Source: Beverwykella pulmonaria (lineage: Eukaryota; Ascomycota; Dothideomycetes; Pleosporales; Melanommataceae). From it: a DNA stretch of 64,000 nucleotides. The DNA lies in assembly GCA_001599595.1 (NCBI GenBank), contig BCHH01000001.1, positions 2,141,837-2,205,836 of the forward strand. Direction: 5' to 3'. The notes under the pieces were generated by a model that was not told where the DNA came from, searched no databases, and saw only the letters and a program-made list of their open reading frames with translations. The translations under genes and the position numbers were made by a program. Below, piece after piece: positions 12,156-23,100 of the stretch. Within the stretch, counting starts at the first letter, position 1; every line of letters begins with the position of its first letter.

Positions 12156-12648
12156 TGAGATGATGGAGGAAATACAGCAGTCGATACCACTTTGGCAGTT
12201 TCAAGATGTTGCACTCGTCCTTGCTTCCTTTGAAGGAAGGAGTCGAAGCTTTGAACTCACTTTGATTACCGGTCAGGACTTTAGAAGTCCCTTGAGGCTT
12301 GTTTGTGATTTTCTGGATGGACGGCAGGCTTCTGTGCTTGCACAAGATAGCACCAAGTCACAATAGGTAGATGCAAACGCTGTGGTGCGAATGAAAAGAA
12401 CATACTAGTTACTATCCCCATGTTTTATGATACTCTAGCACTAACGTACTTGAAGAACCAGGGTTGACGTACACTTACGTTATTGCCATATTACGGTCCA
12501 TCCATCCCATATTTCGCCGCTATCCCATACGCCATTCCATTATGTCCTTCGCAAATTCCGTATGTCTTCAAGAGACTCTCTCGTTCACTTGAATTCCCCA
12601 CATATCACCCTGCACATCCCATCAGACCCAATCATACTCATCACATAT
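12156..12648. other. Convergent intergenic region RPA34 / HOP2
   Basis: The rest of the tail-to-tail spacer between RPA34 and HOP2. There is no coding signal beyond the minisatellite-linked ORF. Confidence 0.4.
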
Positions 12649-13629
12649 CTAGTCATTAAGCCCCAAACTCTCCCTCACATCCGCCTTCTGCTCATCATCT
12701 GGTAAACAATCCTCAATCATTTTCCACATCTCCCTGACAATATTCTGCCTCCTCTTCGCAATCATTTTCCAATTCTTCCAATCATTATGAACCTCCTCAT
12801 GCTCTTCCTTCGTGACTTTCATCGCTTCCCCAGCATTCAGACTCTCCAAACGAGCTATGATCTCCGTTTTTTCAACTTCGAGAGCGGAGACGCTTGAGAT
12901 GAGGTCGCTGATTGAGAGTGTGGAGTTTAGGGTGGAGAGGGTGCTGCGGAGGGTTTTAGCGGTGATATGGGCATTGGTGGTGGAGGTACGGAGTTGGGCG
13001 ATGGTAGTGTCGAGGGCGCTGAGTTGTTCGGGGGTATAGGAGTCTTCCGGGCTCTAAAAACCCGGTCAGTGCTTATTTTGGAAGATAGCAATGGTAAAGA
13101 ACGAGGCTTGCGGGAGGCTTGCGGGAGGCTTACCTGGATGGCATGGTAGACGATCTGCTTGCCTGGTAAGAGTCAGTCTGACGATGGGATGAGCGCGAGT
13201 GACTCTGAGTACCGGCTGGGCGTCCCTCGATCTCGTTGCGCTCATGGAGATCTTTCAGGATCTTGGCTGCGGTAGCTGTGTATGCGTCAACAACTTGCTA
13301 CTACGTCTCACGCTCACGGATACTGTACCCTTGGTGACCTTATTGTGCAGATTGGCAGAGATGTCAGTAGCCTGTGCACGGTTAGAGAAAACACTATCAG
13401 ACGAAGAAAGAGCGAACACTCACCGAGAATGGACGACTGGAATCGAGCCATGAGCATCAATGCGCACTAGATAAGGGTGATGTACAAACTCACTTTTGCT
13501 TGCCTGGATGGCGTCTGTTAGTGGGGCTGTAGGTGTAGAGATGTGCATGCACGTACGCAGATAGTTGAGGATAGTATCAGCTGCCGCATTCGCCGAGACT
13601 TTTTCTACCCTTTCTTTGCGCGGTGCCAT
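12649..13629 (-). CDS. HOP2: Homologous-pairing protein HOP2 (TBPIP family)
   Basis: The model is the complement of 12649-13053, 13134-13162, 13213-13275, 13329-13371, 13424-13436, 13494-13503 and 13557-13629. Seven exons give 211 aa, and all phases close. The N-terminal winged helix reads LRKQNRPFSATDISANLHNK, then AAKILKDLHERNEIEGRPAG, exactly the conserved Hop2 core. This match requires exons of 10 and 13 nt (the LRKQN-RPFS section). A coiled-coil follows (residues about 90-150), then a conserved C terminus rich in W/K (WKNWKMIAKRR). Hop2 with Mnd1 stimulates Dmc1/Rad51 strand invasion in meiosis, in the nucleus. The length matches the family. The start ATG at 13629 gives the typical MAPRKE opening. 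Confidence 0.93.
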
Positions 13630-14115
13630 TGCGGGCGTTGCGATACAAGCCTTGGAGGTGAAGAGGGTTAATGTATGAAGCAAAGAAAGACTGGAAGTGT
13701 GGTTGGAGACATGATTGTGGCGCGATGGCAAATCAGGAAAGCAACGCCAAAGCACGTGAGCTTTGCAAACGGATGGAACCACCCACATTGACAACATCAC
13801 CTCCAATACCTCAAGGATCAAATGAAAAACCGGATCTTCTGATAGCCTGTGAAGCATAGTGACACGCTCGAAAGAAAGCAGTATCCGAGAGTAAGGCACA
13901 ATAACCAAAATTCAGCACCTCGGACGCTACTACTGACGCTGGTTTATCTACGAGCAGAATCGAAAAACACAAGTTTCTTGATGCTATGTGTTTATGGGTA
14001 TAGGGGTAATCATTAATGCTCAAATGTATGCAAGATTCTCTGCCAAAGCCAGCACTCCGTTATGCAATCCGGTAAACGCCCCAAAGATCAGCAATGTTCG
14101 TCACAGTACTACTAT
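13630..14115. other. Intergenic HOP2 promoter / Skt5-like 3' flank
   Basis: A 486-bp spacer between two minus-strand genes. No convincing ORF or repeat is visible. Confidence 0.4.
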
Positions 14116-16984
14116 TTACATGACGACCTGTGATATGTTAGTATTTGTTTGAAATCGAGGAGAAACGAGGCCACTTACACAGTCCTTGTCGCTAGGTGCC
14201 TGCCCAATCCCCATTTCGTCGAATGTCTTGGGGCCTTTGCCCGGTGGAAATTGTGCAGGCTTTGCAGGCTTCGGGTCCGCTGGTTTCGCGCCTTGCGGTG
14301 GTGCTTGCTTTTGAGGCTGCTGCATGGCGGCAGGAGGATTATTGGCTGGCTTATTCGATCCTTGTGATGACATGGTATCTTGTTGCATTGGTCGTCCAGC
14401 AGCGCTGTTGGTAGTACTTGGTCGAGTGGGCTGTCGAGGTCCGGGTCCAGCAGTTGAGGGACGTTCTGGTCGGGCCGAAGTCCTACCGTCCTGGCCAGGT
14501 TGTACCGTGGATGGACGAGTATGTTGTCTTGTCTCTAAAGGTGCAATGTATCCGATATCAGGCAAAGTCGGCTGCTTCTTCAACGGTTGGATTGGCTTCT
14601 GAAGCTTGCTGCGACCATCAGGCGGCGCGCTGAAGCCAATATCTGCCCCTTGAGGCTGAGGCTGAGGCTGGGTCGTTGCTGGTCTATCGTATGCCTCTTG
14701 TCGCTGGGCGGCTGGTCCTCCAGGCTGTCTGTAAGCGCCCGGTCCGGATGGTAAGGTGCCACGTCCGCCACTAGGTAGACGCCCTCTGCCCTGACCCATG
14801 TTGTCTACGCTAGTATGCGGACGCAATGGCAGAGGACCCGTGCCTCCTGGACCTTGTTGAGGTGGCCGACCACCACCATAAGCATCATTTCCACCGTAAA
14901 CATTGGGATTAATATTGAAGGCTGAAGATACGGGTCGCGCACTGGCAGACCTTAATTCGGGCGCGAAGCCGCCTGCCATACCAGGTCCAGGTCCAGGTCT
15001 TTGACCTCCTAACCGGGGCGGTCCGTTGTCCATGGGGTATGGCGTGACTGTAGCGGGTCGATCGTAGGGTGCGGGAGCAGGCGCTGTGTTAGCGGCAATG
15101 ACAGGGGGTCTGTCTGACAAGGGGTATGGGGTCGTTGCGGCGTTCCGGTCAGGTAAGCGTGAGTTTGCGGTGTTGGAAACTGCTGACGAAGTATCCGATC
15201 CGTAATCGGAAGGGCTGACATCAGAAATGGAGGGGAGAGGCGGTGCGGCAGGCTTTTGGAGTCTCAGCGGACGCTGTCCACGCATAGAGCCATGCTGAGA
15301 CTTGATCTTGTTGATTGCAATGTTTTCGTGATCTTTCTTTGAAAGCGTCCGCGATTTGGAGATGCTCTCAATCCGCATGATAGCATCATTGTTGCCGTTT
15401 CTTGAGGCCTTATCGTACCATTCCAGAGCCTTGTCGATATTGACCGGAACATGCATGCCGATTTCGTTGAAATAACCCATGGCAAATTCAGCTGTGGGGA
15501 GTCCTGCTTGTGCAGCACGTTGCGCATATTGATATGCTAGCTCTTCATTCTTCGGGAATTCTCCGTCATAACCACAAAGGAACCATTTGCTGATTGCCAT
15601 ATCCGCTTCCGCTTCTCCCTGTCGGGAGGCCAAAGCATTATAGTGCATTGATAGAGTTGGGTTGAATTCGCTCCCCAGACTGCAGAGTTCATAAGCGGAG
15701 CCCATCTTAAGCTGAGCCTTTGCAAATCCGAGGTATGCAGCCTTCTCGATGTTCATTTTCGCGGCCTTTTCGTCGTATGCAAGGTATATTTCAGGAACGT
15801 TAATTTGCGGGAGTTCGCGCGCCTGCAGCATGCCGAGCACATAGGCGCCTTGGGGGGCGTTTTCATCCGCAGTGCTTGCAGCTTGCCGGATCAACTGCAC
15901 GCCCTTGGCGTAATCTTGAGGCTGTCCATGCTGTCCTAGTAGGGTCATCATCCCAAGGCGGTAGTTTGATGCGGAATCCCCGGCTTCTGAGCCTTGCTTA
16001 TAGTGCTGAAGGGCTTTGATCGGGTCGTTTGATTGTTCAAATTGCATGCCCATCCGATATTCCGCTCTTGCATATCCCTTTTGTGCCGCCCGAGTATAAC
16101 ACCGAAAAGCCTCCTTCTTGTCCACTCGAAGTCCAAATTTCCCAAATTCCAGCCACATGCCCCGCATGAATTCTGCCTTCGGGTGATGTTGATCTGCCAG
16201 GAAGCCGACGACATTCATCGCATCGACTCTTAATTGGTGCTCCACTTGAGGGGTAACCGGACGCGCCGTTTGTATTTCAGCAAGACGCTGCTCGTGCAAC
16301 ATTGCGGCGTCCACATACGCCAGAGCGTCCTGTGCCCACGCTAGCTGCATCTCCGGGTCATTCGAATTTAGCACGGGCAGCCGCGCGTTTTCCAAAACCG
16401 CCTCCTTCTCGTCATCCGAGGGGGGAACATTTGGAGGTCGAACTTGAAGTTTTGGGAATACGGAGAAGTTGGGAATCTCATTGTTGTGTGCGAATTGGTT
16501 ATAATCGTGCGACGGTTGCGGCGGTGCAGAAGGCTGCACATTGGGAGGCTGCTTGAAAGTAGAGGATATGCTTTGTTGCCTTGTCGGCCACTGCCCTTGC
16601 CCCTGGCCATGTCCACCGTGTATGTCGCCCGTGGCCTGGTCGTACTGGAAACTCGATTCTCGAGGAGGGAAATTCGGCGAGGACTGGCTGTGCTGGTTGT
16701 AGCCGTGGGCAGGAGGAGACATGGGCGCGGTGGTATTTCGTGGTCCGTTGGCCTCTAATTCTAGGTGAGCAATGTTTTCTTGCATGTTCTCCGGGACTTC
16801 GGGCATAATGCTATGCGGAGGCTACGTCAGCAAGTGCAATTTCAGGGAAATAGTGGGGTCAGACATACCGCTGGGGTGCTGGAGATACCACCTCCGGCGA
16901 CGGAGCTGGGAGGAAGTAGTCATCTTGTCCCCCGGGATAGAAGGTCGCACCCAGTGAGGGCTGACCCTGCTGATAGTAGCTCAT
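14116..16984 (-). CDS. Skt5-like Sel1-repeat chitin synthase activator with CaaX box
   Basis: The model is the complement of 14116-14127, 14179-16810 and 16869-16984, giving 919 aa. Exon 1 (MSYYQQGQPSLGATFYPGGQ) joins in phase to the rest. Residues about 230-500 hold tandem Sel1-like repeats (for example AFRCYTRAAQKGYARAEYRM and QYAQRAAQAGLPTAEFAMGY). The flanks are long Pro/Gln/Gly-rich disordered segments. The last exon is only 12 nt (GTC GTC ATG TAA) and turns the Cys ending exon 2 into the C terminus CVVM, a CaaX prenylation motif. Yeast Skt5/Chs4, the activator of chitin synthase Chs3, also has Sel1 repeats and a prenylated CaaX end. The expected role is recruiting and activating a chitin synthase at the plasma membrane. 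Pezizomycotina carry several paralogues, so the exact orthologue is not fixed. Confidence 0.88.
14128..14178 (-). promoter_or_regulatory. In-frame 51-nt last intron splitting the CaaX box
   Basis: It has a strong donor (GTAAGT), branch site (TACTAAC) and acceptor (CACAG). Its length is divisible by three and it has no in-frame stop. Retention would insert 17 residues between the CaaX cysteine and VVM and abolish the prenylation motif. Splicing restores CVVM. Confidence 0.8.
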
Positions 16985-17532
16985 TTTTGGTGTGTTGATC
17001 TAAGGCGCTGGAGATGGAAGTGTCGCGTCAGCCCTGATCCTCGTAGAAAGGTCTACGCAGTGGTGCTTTGCCCGGTGACGGACTTTGCGTGAAGTATCAT
17101 GGAGGTTGATGGGAGGTGTTGGCGACGGGCATCATGGGCATCGAGGTTGGGTGAGGTAGAGTGAGGTAGAATGATCAAACTTACATTTGGCGGGGTCTAG
17201 TCTGCCGGAATATCCACGAGACCGCTCCCCCGTGGCGGTACACAAATGACCGCTGCTCTTTAACAACCTAGTAACAGTATGCGTTCAATGCGAGTGTATA
17301 GGAGGATCGCGTAACGTTAAATGCGTGACTCAGGGTTGAAATTTGGTTCAGAGAGAGCGTGTGTGTGTAGAAGTAGGCGGCACAGAGAGGGATTGTGGGG
17401 CTGCGGGAGTTTCAAGGCCGGCAGTATGAATAGATGGCTGTTTGCTACTGAGACTGAGGTTCGAGCAAAGGCGCTGGCTGCTAAATAGTCTAGGATTCAG
17501 AGGCGGAGGTGGAGGTGAGCGGAAGAGACAAA
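16985..17532. other. Intergenic / 5' region of the Skt5-like gene
   Basis: A 548-bp region with (GTGAGGTAGA)-like short direct repeats near 17150-17175. It probably contains promoter and 5' UTR. No coding feature is supported. Confidence 0.35.
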
Positions 17533-17778
17533 CTAAGCACCTGCTGAATCATATATGGTATGCGTAAGGCCATCAAAGACATTCGTTGACGCCTTGGAAA
17601 AAGCCGGCGCCGAGCTACTGGACGCGCGCTCAGGGAGCACGTTCGCTATAAATGTTCCAGTGCTCGGAACCTTGGGCGCGTCGGAGCGAGGTTGAGCAAG
17701 GCTGCGCCGAGTTGTTGCAGAGGCTGTGCTTGCGGGCTTGAAGGAGAGTGGCGCATTTGTCGCTTTGGCTGCCTGCAT
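17533..17778 (-). CDS. Possible small hypothetical protein (81 aa)
   Basis: This ORF has an ATG start and an Ala/Ser/Thr-rich, low-complexity product (MQAAKATNAPLSFKPASTAS...). It ends in THTIYDSAGA. I recognise no family. Its isolation between two convincing genes makes a small gene possible, but amino-acid composition is the only support. It could equally be noise or an exon of a longer transcript. Confidence 0.25.
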   Translation of the reverse strand: MQAAKATNAPLSFKPASTASATTRRSLAQPRSDAPKVPSTGTFIANVLPERASSSSAPAFSKASTNVFDGLTHTIYDSAGA

Positions 17779-18445
17779 TTGGTACCTTTGGGTTTGCTAT
17801 GCAGGGGTATGGCCTATAAAACATGGACATTTGTCCTTGGGCTGAACGATATACGGTATTGCGAGATGAGATTGTTCCTTTTGTGTGTCGTGACTTTCAG
17901 CTGTTGATGCCGCTCTGTATCGCGTGTTTCGTATGCCTACAGCCTCTTACGACAATTTACGACCGGTCAAAGCAATTTTTGTGAGAAGGTCGTCCCCCCT
18001 TTGTTGCTGTCGCTTTTGTTTGATCGGGCTGCTGTGTAGGAATAGCAATTATACAAGTGGGAAGCAGAAGCCTACATTCATGCACTTCCGAATTCGGACC
18101 GTCCAAGGCACAGCCATCGATGATTGTTGATTGCATCGTGTGCAATAGAGCATTTCTACTCGGACATTGATGACCCGACACGTATCGAGGAAATTGGAAG
18201 CAATAGCAAACTTAGTGTCACAGTGTCATGGTTGACATTTATAATCCCCACCAGCATGCAGGTGGAAAGTCTACCCAGCACGCTGCATTTAAATTTGCTC
18301 CATCGCCAACAGCCAAGAATATCGTAGTCCATAACTTCATTACGCGCTGTGCTTCTGATCAAGTTTGCATTTGGTGCCCCAATAAACTCTCGGAGCTTGT
18401 TGAGGAGATGTCGGTGCATATAAAGAGGCAGTTTTATTTTCCAAT
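17779..18445. other. Intergenic, ASF1 3' flank
   Basis: A 667-bp AT-rich spacer. No gene, repeat or RNA structure recognised. Confidence 0.35.
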
Positions 18446-19444
18446 TTAGTGTACCATCACATCAGCGTTGTGTGCAACCGGTGCCTGCGGGAGCTTGTCA
18501 CCAGCAGCTGGCTCTGCCTCATCCATCTCCATATCGTCGTCACCACCTTCCTCGCCCTCTTCCTCCTCGTCTTCACCCTCAGTCTCCTCAAGATCGATCT
18601 CCTCACTGCCAGCTTCAGACACAGCATCTTCGTCGACGGCGGGCCCCGCGGTCTCTTCGCCGCCTGCCATTTCGGCGTCCTCGCCCTCAGCAGGCGCGCC
18701 CTCGAGAGCCTCGGCTTCCTCCTCTTCCTCCTCATCAGCACCATACTGGTCGCCATCTGCGACCCCCTCGTCGGCCTCTGGCTGGTCGGGAGGGAACTCT
18801 GGCGGGGCAGACTCTTCAGAATCCCTGTTAAAATTAGTGGCTGCCTTGACTGTGTTTCCACTGAGTCATACCATTTGATGGCAAAGCGCGTGACACGCGG
18901 CTTTTCGGCCAAAATGCTCCTCCGGACCTTCTCAATGATGGGCTTGGCTGGCGGCTCCAGCGCAAGGGCCTCGTCTGTGTACTCGTTGTTCACATAGTAT
19001 CCAACGCGAACAAACTCTCGATCCTCGTAGCTGCAGCTAAGAAGAATAACAGTCACGCCGATAATCTCGCTGTTGGGGATGCGCGAGAGATCTGGAGGTC
19101 CAGCGCTGAAGGAGAACTTATTGACGCCGATGGGGAGGGGTCCAACAAGGACGGAATCGAGTTCTTGGTCATATTCGTTGCTAGAAAGGCTGTCAGTTTT
19201 GAATTCCTACGCTGAGAAAATGCTAAGATAGTGAGCACTCACGAAGTCGCGGAGCCAACATAGGTTAACTTCCACTCGAGATCTGCAGAACAATGTATTA
19301 GCGCGTCGCAGTGGGATGAGAGCGAGTGGAAATACCGTGCTGTAGCGGCTCGAGACACTCAAAGGTGATTTCGAACTCATACCTCGCGTCAAACGCGGCG
19401 GGATTGTTCTTGACCTCAACGCCGAGCAACGATACGACCGACAT
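18446..19444 (-). CDS. ASF1: Histone chaperone ASF1
   Basis: The model is the complement of 18446-18824, 18872-19180, 19243-19282 and 19336-19444, giving 278 aa. The N-terminal 155 residues form the highly conserved Asf1 immunoglobulin-like core: [18 protein letters not shown], then [40 protein letters not shown] and VGYYVNNEY. The tail (156-278) is very rich in Glu/Asp, as in budding yeast Asf1 (similar total length). It binds the H3-H4 dimer and passes it to CAF-1, HIR and Rtt109 during replication-coupled and replication-independent assembly in the nucleus. Introns of 53, 60 and 47 bp all keep phase. Confidence 0.97.
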
Positions 19445-20197
19445 ATTGACGGATAGTGGGGTAAGCGAGACTGTGGAGGGGTAACTGGTGTTGCTGCAAA
19501 TTGAAAAATGAAAGTTCAGCTGGGAGCGTTGTGTATGTGCGGGGAGAATGTGAGGGTGGGAGAGAAGCGTGTGTTTGGGAGGAGGGAGCGGTGAACAAGG
19601 AATTAAGGAAAAGCAGTGGAGATTCGCAAGCGCCTGCCACCCCTGTCTGTTTGGTCGCGTCCACGGTTCGCGAAGCGCGGAGCTAGTCACGTGTTTATTG
19701 GAGGAAGCGCAAAAGGCAAAATTCTTTGAACGAAGCAGAAACTCTAGTCAAGTCTGACCTAACAAGTACTTTAGTACGCTGCTCGCTTGTCTTGTGAAGC
19801 TATACAGGCAGAACAAGACGCTTCAATCATTAAAGACGTTCCTGGTGGTTGCGTAGGCAACGACCACATCAGAGTCCAAGCTTCTATACCTAGGTATTTG
19901 TAAAGATTCAAGGTACAACCCGTCTATGAGTCAAGGGCAAATGGGGCGGAATGATGGTACAAGCTTGGAGATGTAGAACAGAAGGCAGATGAAGACACTC
20001 GGTTGAATATTACTCTCCTTAATGTTGGCAACTCGATATATCATGTCTTCAACCCATTCTGTTTCAGACGGCCTAGACCTTCCATCCCATCCCTATGCTC
20101 ATTCAATCTTCAAGAAATCGGTATTCAAAACACTTGCAATTCTGCGCGCCTAATCATACATGATCATGGTCACTCCTTTCATCTTCCGGCTTCCAAA
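19445..20197. other. Intergenic ASF1 promoter / NUP159 3' flank
   Basis: A 753-bp spacer. Short ORFs at the right edge overlap the NUP159 3' end antisense and are not supported. Confidence 0.4.
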
Positions 20198-23100
20198 CTA
20201 GTTGATGCTTGTGACTTTGACTCCCCTCGACAGCACTGCGTTTGCCAATCCTTGAGCAAGCCTTCTCCTCCGCCCCGCCGTCTCCCTCAATCCCACCAGT
20301 GCGTCATCATCGATCTTGTCCGCAAGCCTGACCAGCGAGTCTCCCGGCGTCGGGCTCCCTTCAGGCGTATAGAAGAGTCCATATCCGCGGCTTGGGGTAG
20401 TCTCCTCCACTTCCGGTGTCATTGCCTTTCTGTTTAGTTCGGACAAGCTCATTCTAGTGCTCTTATTGGTCGGCGGCGTAGCAAATGGCGACTGACTTCG
20501 CAAGGCCCGAGATGAACGTGATGGGGTACCGAATGTGCGAGAAGAAGAGGAAGCGGGACGACTACTCTCTCCAAGACCGATCTTCCGCAGCTGAGATTCG
20601 AGAAGCACAATCTCGCTATTCTTCTTCTCCGTTAGAGCAATCATCTTGATGATGGTCTTCTTGACGGCATCCACAGTCGGCACCGCCCCCGTCTTTCCAT
20701 TTTCTGCGCTGTGTGACGCAAGCTTTGACCGGAGGAGCATTGTAGCCTCTTCAGTCTGGGCCAGCAGAGACAATAGACGCGCGTACTCAGTTCGCAACGC
20801 CTTTTGCTGATCAGCAAGTTCCTTCGGCAAAGAAGCTTTCCGCAAGGCTTCTGCCATCTCTGGGTCTTTTCGGTTGATAATTTGACGACGGATGTCGTTT
20901 AGCTTAGTCATGAGTTTGGCCTTCTCATGAAGCAGTCGTGCCAGTTGGCCGAGTTTGTCCACAACTTGTTGAATCCGTCCTTCGTCCAGGTCTTGCTCCA
21001 GCTCATTTTCAAGTTCTATCAGATCTTCGATTTCCGAAATACGCCACTTGTCGTACCACGCGTCTCCCTCACCCTGATCTTCGATTTCTTCGAGATTTTT
21101 ACGTGTCTTATTGGATTGATGTGTCTTGGAATGGTACTGGATGAATGCAGCCAGCGAGCGTGAATTAAGGCCAAGCGTATCCACCATACTATTGATGTCC
21201 CTATAGATGAGTTCAATTTGAGCAGCATGTCCAGTCTTTGTAAGAGATGATCCTGTGTAATCTTGATGTGCAATGAATGGGTCCAAGGTTCGTTTCGGTT
21301 CAATCTTCCGCCCAAGCTCCTGTCGAATGCGTTCATCCTCATCGTCAGATAAATCAGATACCTCAGGCTGAGGCGTAGGTGGCTTGGGCTGCTGTTGCAG
21401 GGAGTGGCGTAAAGAAGTGCTAGATGCATTTATTTGTTGTGGCCGTGTTCCGGTTGTCGATGTGGATACACCCCGTACTGGGCTACGGGAGCGATTGTCC
21501 TGAGTTCGGGACGAAGGAGGAGGGAAATGTTGAAGTTGTTTGGGGAAGCCACCGGGGGTGGTAGATGGTGGAAATGCTGAGACCAGAGGCTTGGTCGTCT
21601 TGCCAAATTTGAGAGGCCCAGAAGGTGACGTCGTTCTGACAGGTGGTGTGGGTGCTGCTGGGGGCACACTAAAGCCGCCTTGTGGATACCTAGCCTTGGG
21701 CGTTCGAGCGTTACGTGCGACATCTGAAGGCGATGGCTCTTCCGCTTCAACATCACTGTCCTGCTCCTCAACATCAAAGTCATCTCCTTGGTCATCAAGA
21801 GGAGAAGATGGTACAGAGGAATCAGGAGCCTCCACCTCTATTCCGGGGCTTCCCGCAATAGGTGGTAGATCCTCGTCTGCTGCCTTCGGTGGTTTCCAAG
21901 TTATAAAATCCGGCGGAAGTGGAGCGTCGTCAGCGGCCGGCGTCTTTTTGTTTGCAGAAGGCGTCTTGGCTGGTGTGGTGGTCGAGAAAAAGGAGTTGGC
22001 TGGTTTCGGTGGAGATGCAGGTGTGGTCGATATATCTTGCAACCTCGTCTCCTGCTCTTCTTGCTTGATGGGCGTTGCTGGAGGTTTTGAGCTGGGACCA
22101 CCGATTGTTGCAGCAAAATCAGAGCCGAACATTGAGCTGCCAGTTGAAACGGGAGGTTTCGGTAGGTCATCCTTGGCTGACCCATCGCCTTTGAATGTTG
22201 AGCCAAGATTGAATTTACCTGTCGGGAGACCAAACATATCCGTCTTCTGCGGTTGGGGAGCTTGAGGTGTAGGGGTGGCTTCATCCCGCTCTCTGTTTTG
22301 TGTGTCAGCTGCATCACTCATATCGGATTCCTGAGTCGAAGTAGTCGAGGTGAACGATGGTGTGTTTTGTCCAAAGATAGAGTTGCTCTGCTGGGCAGGT
22401 GTGTTGCCCCAAGACTGGATTGTAGATCCTACTCCAGACCTAACGCTGACCGTTGATGCAAAGCTTGGTTGCGTATTAGCTCCCTGAAATGCTGAGGGTT
22501 CCTTTGTAGTCCCTGAGAAGGCCGACTTTTGTGAACCGAGATTCGAAAAAGGAGACGTGCCACCGTTTACACTGGTGAAGCTAGAGAAAGCAGAGCCTGT
22601 AGATGGGGTAGTTCCATCGCCAAGCTTAGCAAAAGCTGAAGCATTGCCAGCATCTCTAGAGAATGGATTAGGCGCTCCGGCAGAGGCAAATGGATTCGGC
22701 TTATTTTGTGCGAGTTGACTAAAGCCAGAAGCTGCATTGGCTGCCGTGGCGAAGGGATTAGGTGTAGTTTGAGAAGAGGACGTTGGTGGGCGTGCACCCC
22801 ACGGAGACTGAGCAGCACCAATTCCACCAGTGCCTCCGAATACAGCCTTGCCGGGAGTGCCTATTGCAGAAGGGCCCCCAAAGACCGGTTTCCCAGCTGT
22901 GCTGCCGATGGTGGAAGTTGCGCCAAATGCAGGTTTCCCGACTGTGTTACCAATAGCAGAAGGACTCCCAAAGGGAGATTGAGAAGGCTGTCCAAATGCG
23001 GTCTTCATACCCTGGCCAGGGAACCCGGTTGCCCCGAAAGCGGGAGTGGATGTTCCTCCAAACGGAGTTGTAATCTGCGTAGGATTTCCGAATGAGCTTG

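Noticed and set aside
12011..12366. ORFs of repeated MRSME / SPLTS pentapeptides on both strands
   Set aside because: Produced by the 15-bp minisatellite being a multiple of three; no flanking coding signal.
13494..13515. Longer HOP2 exon 2 starting at an upstream AG (adding HAIQAS-type residues)
   Set aside because: It breaks the conserved LRKQNRP segment, whereas the 10-nt exon restores it exactly.
21540..22265. 241-aa plus-strand ORF inside NUP159
   Set aside because: Antisense shadow of the low-complexity FG region; no conserved motif.
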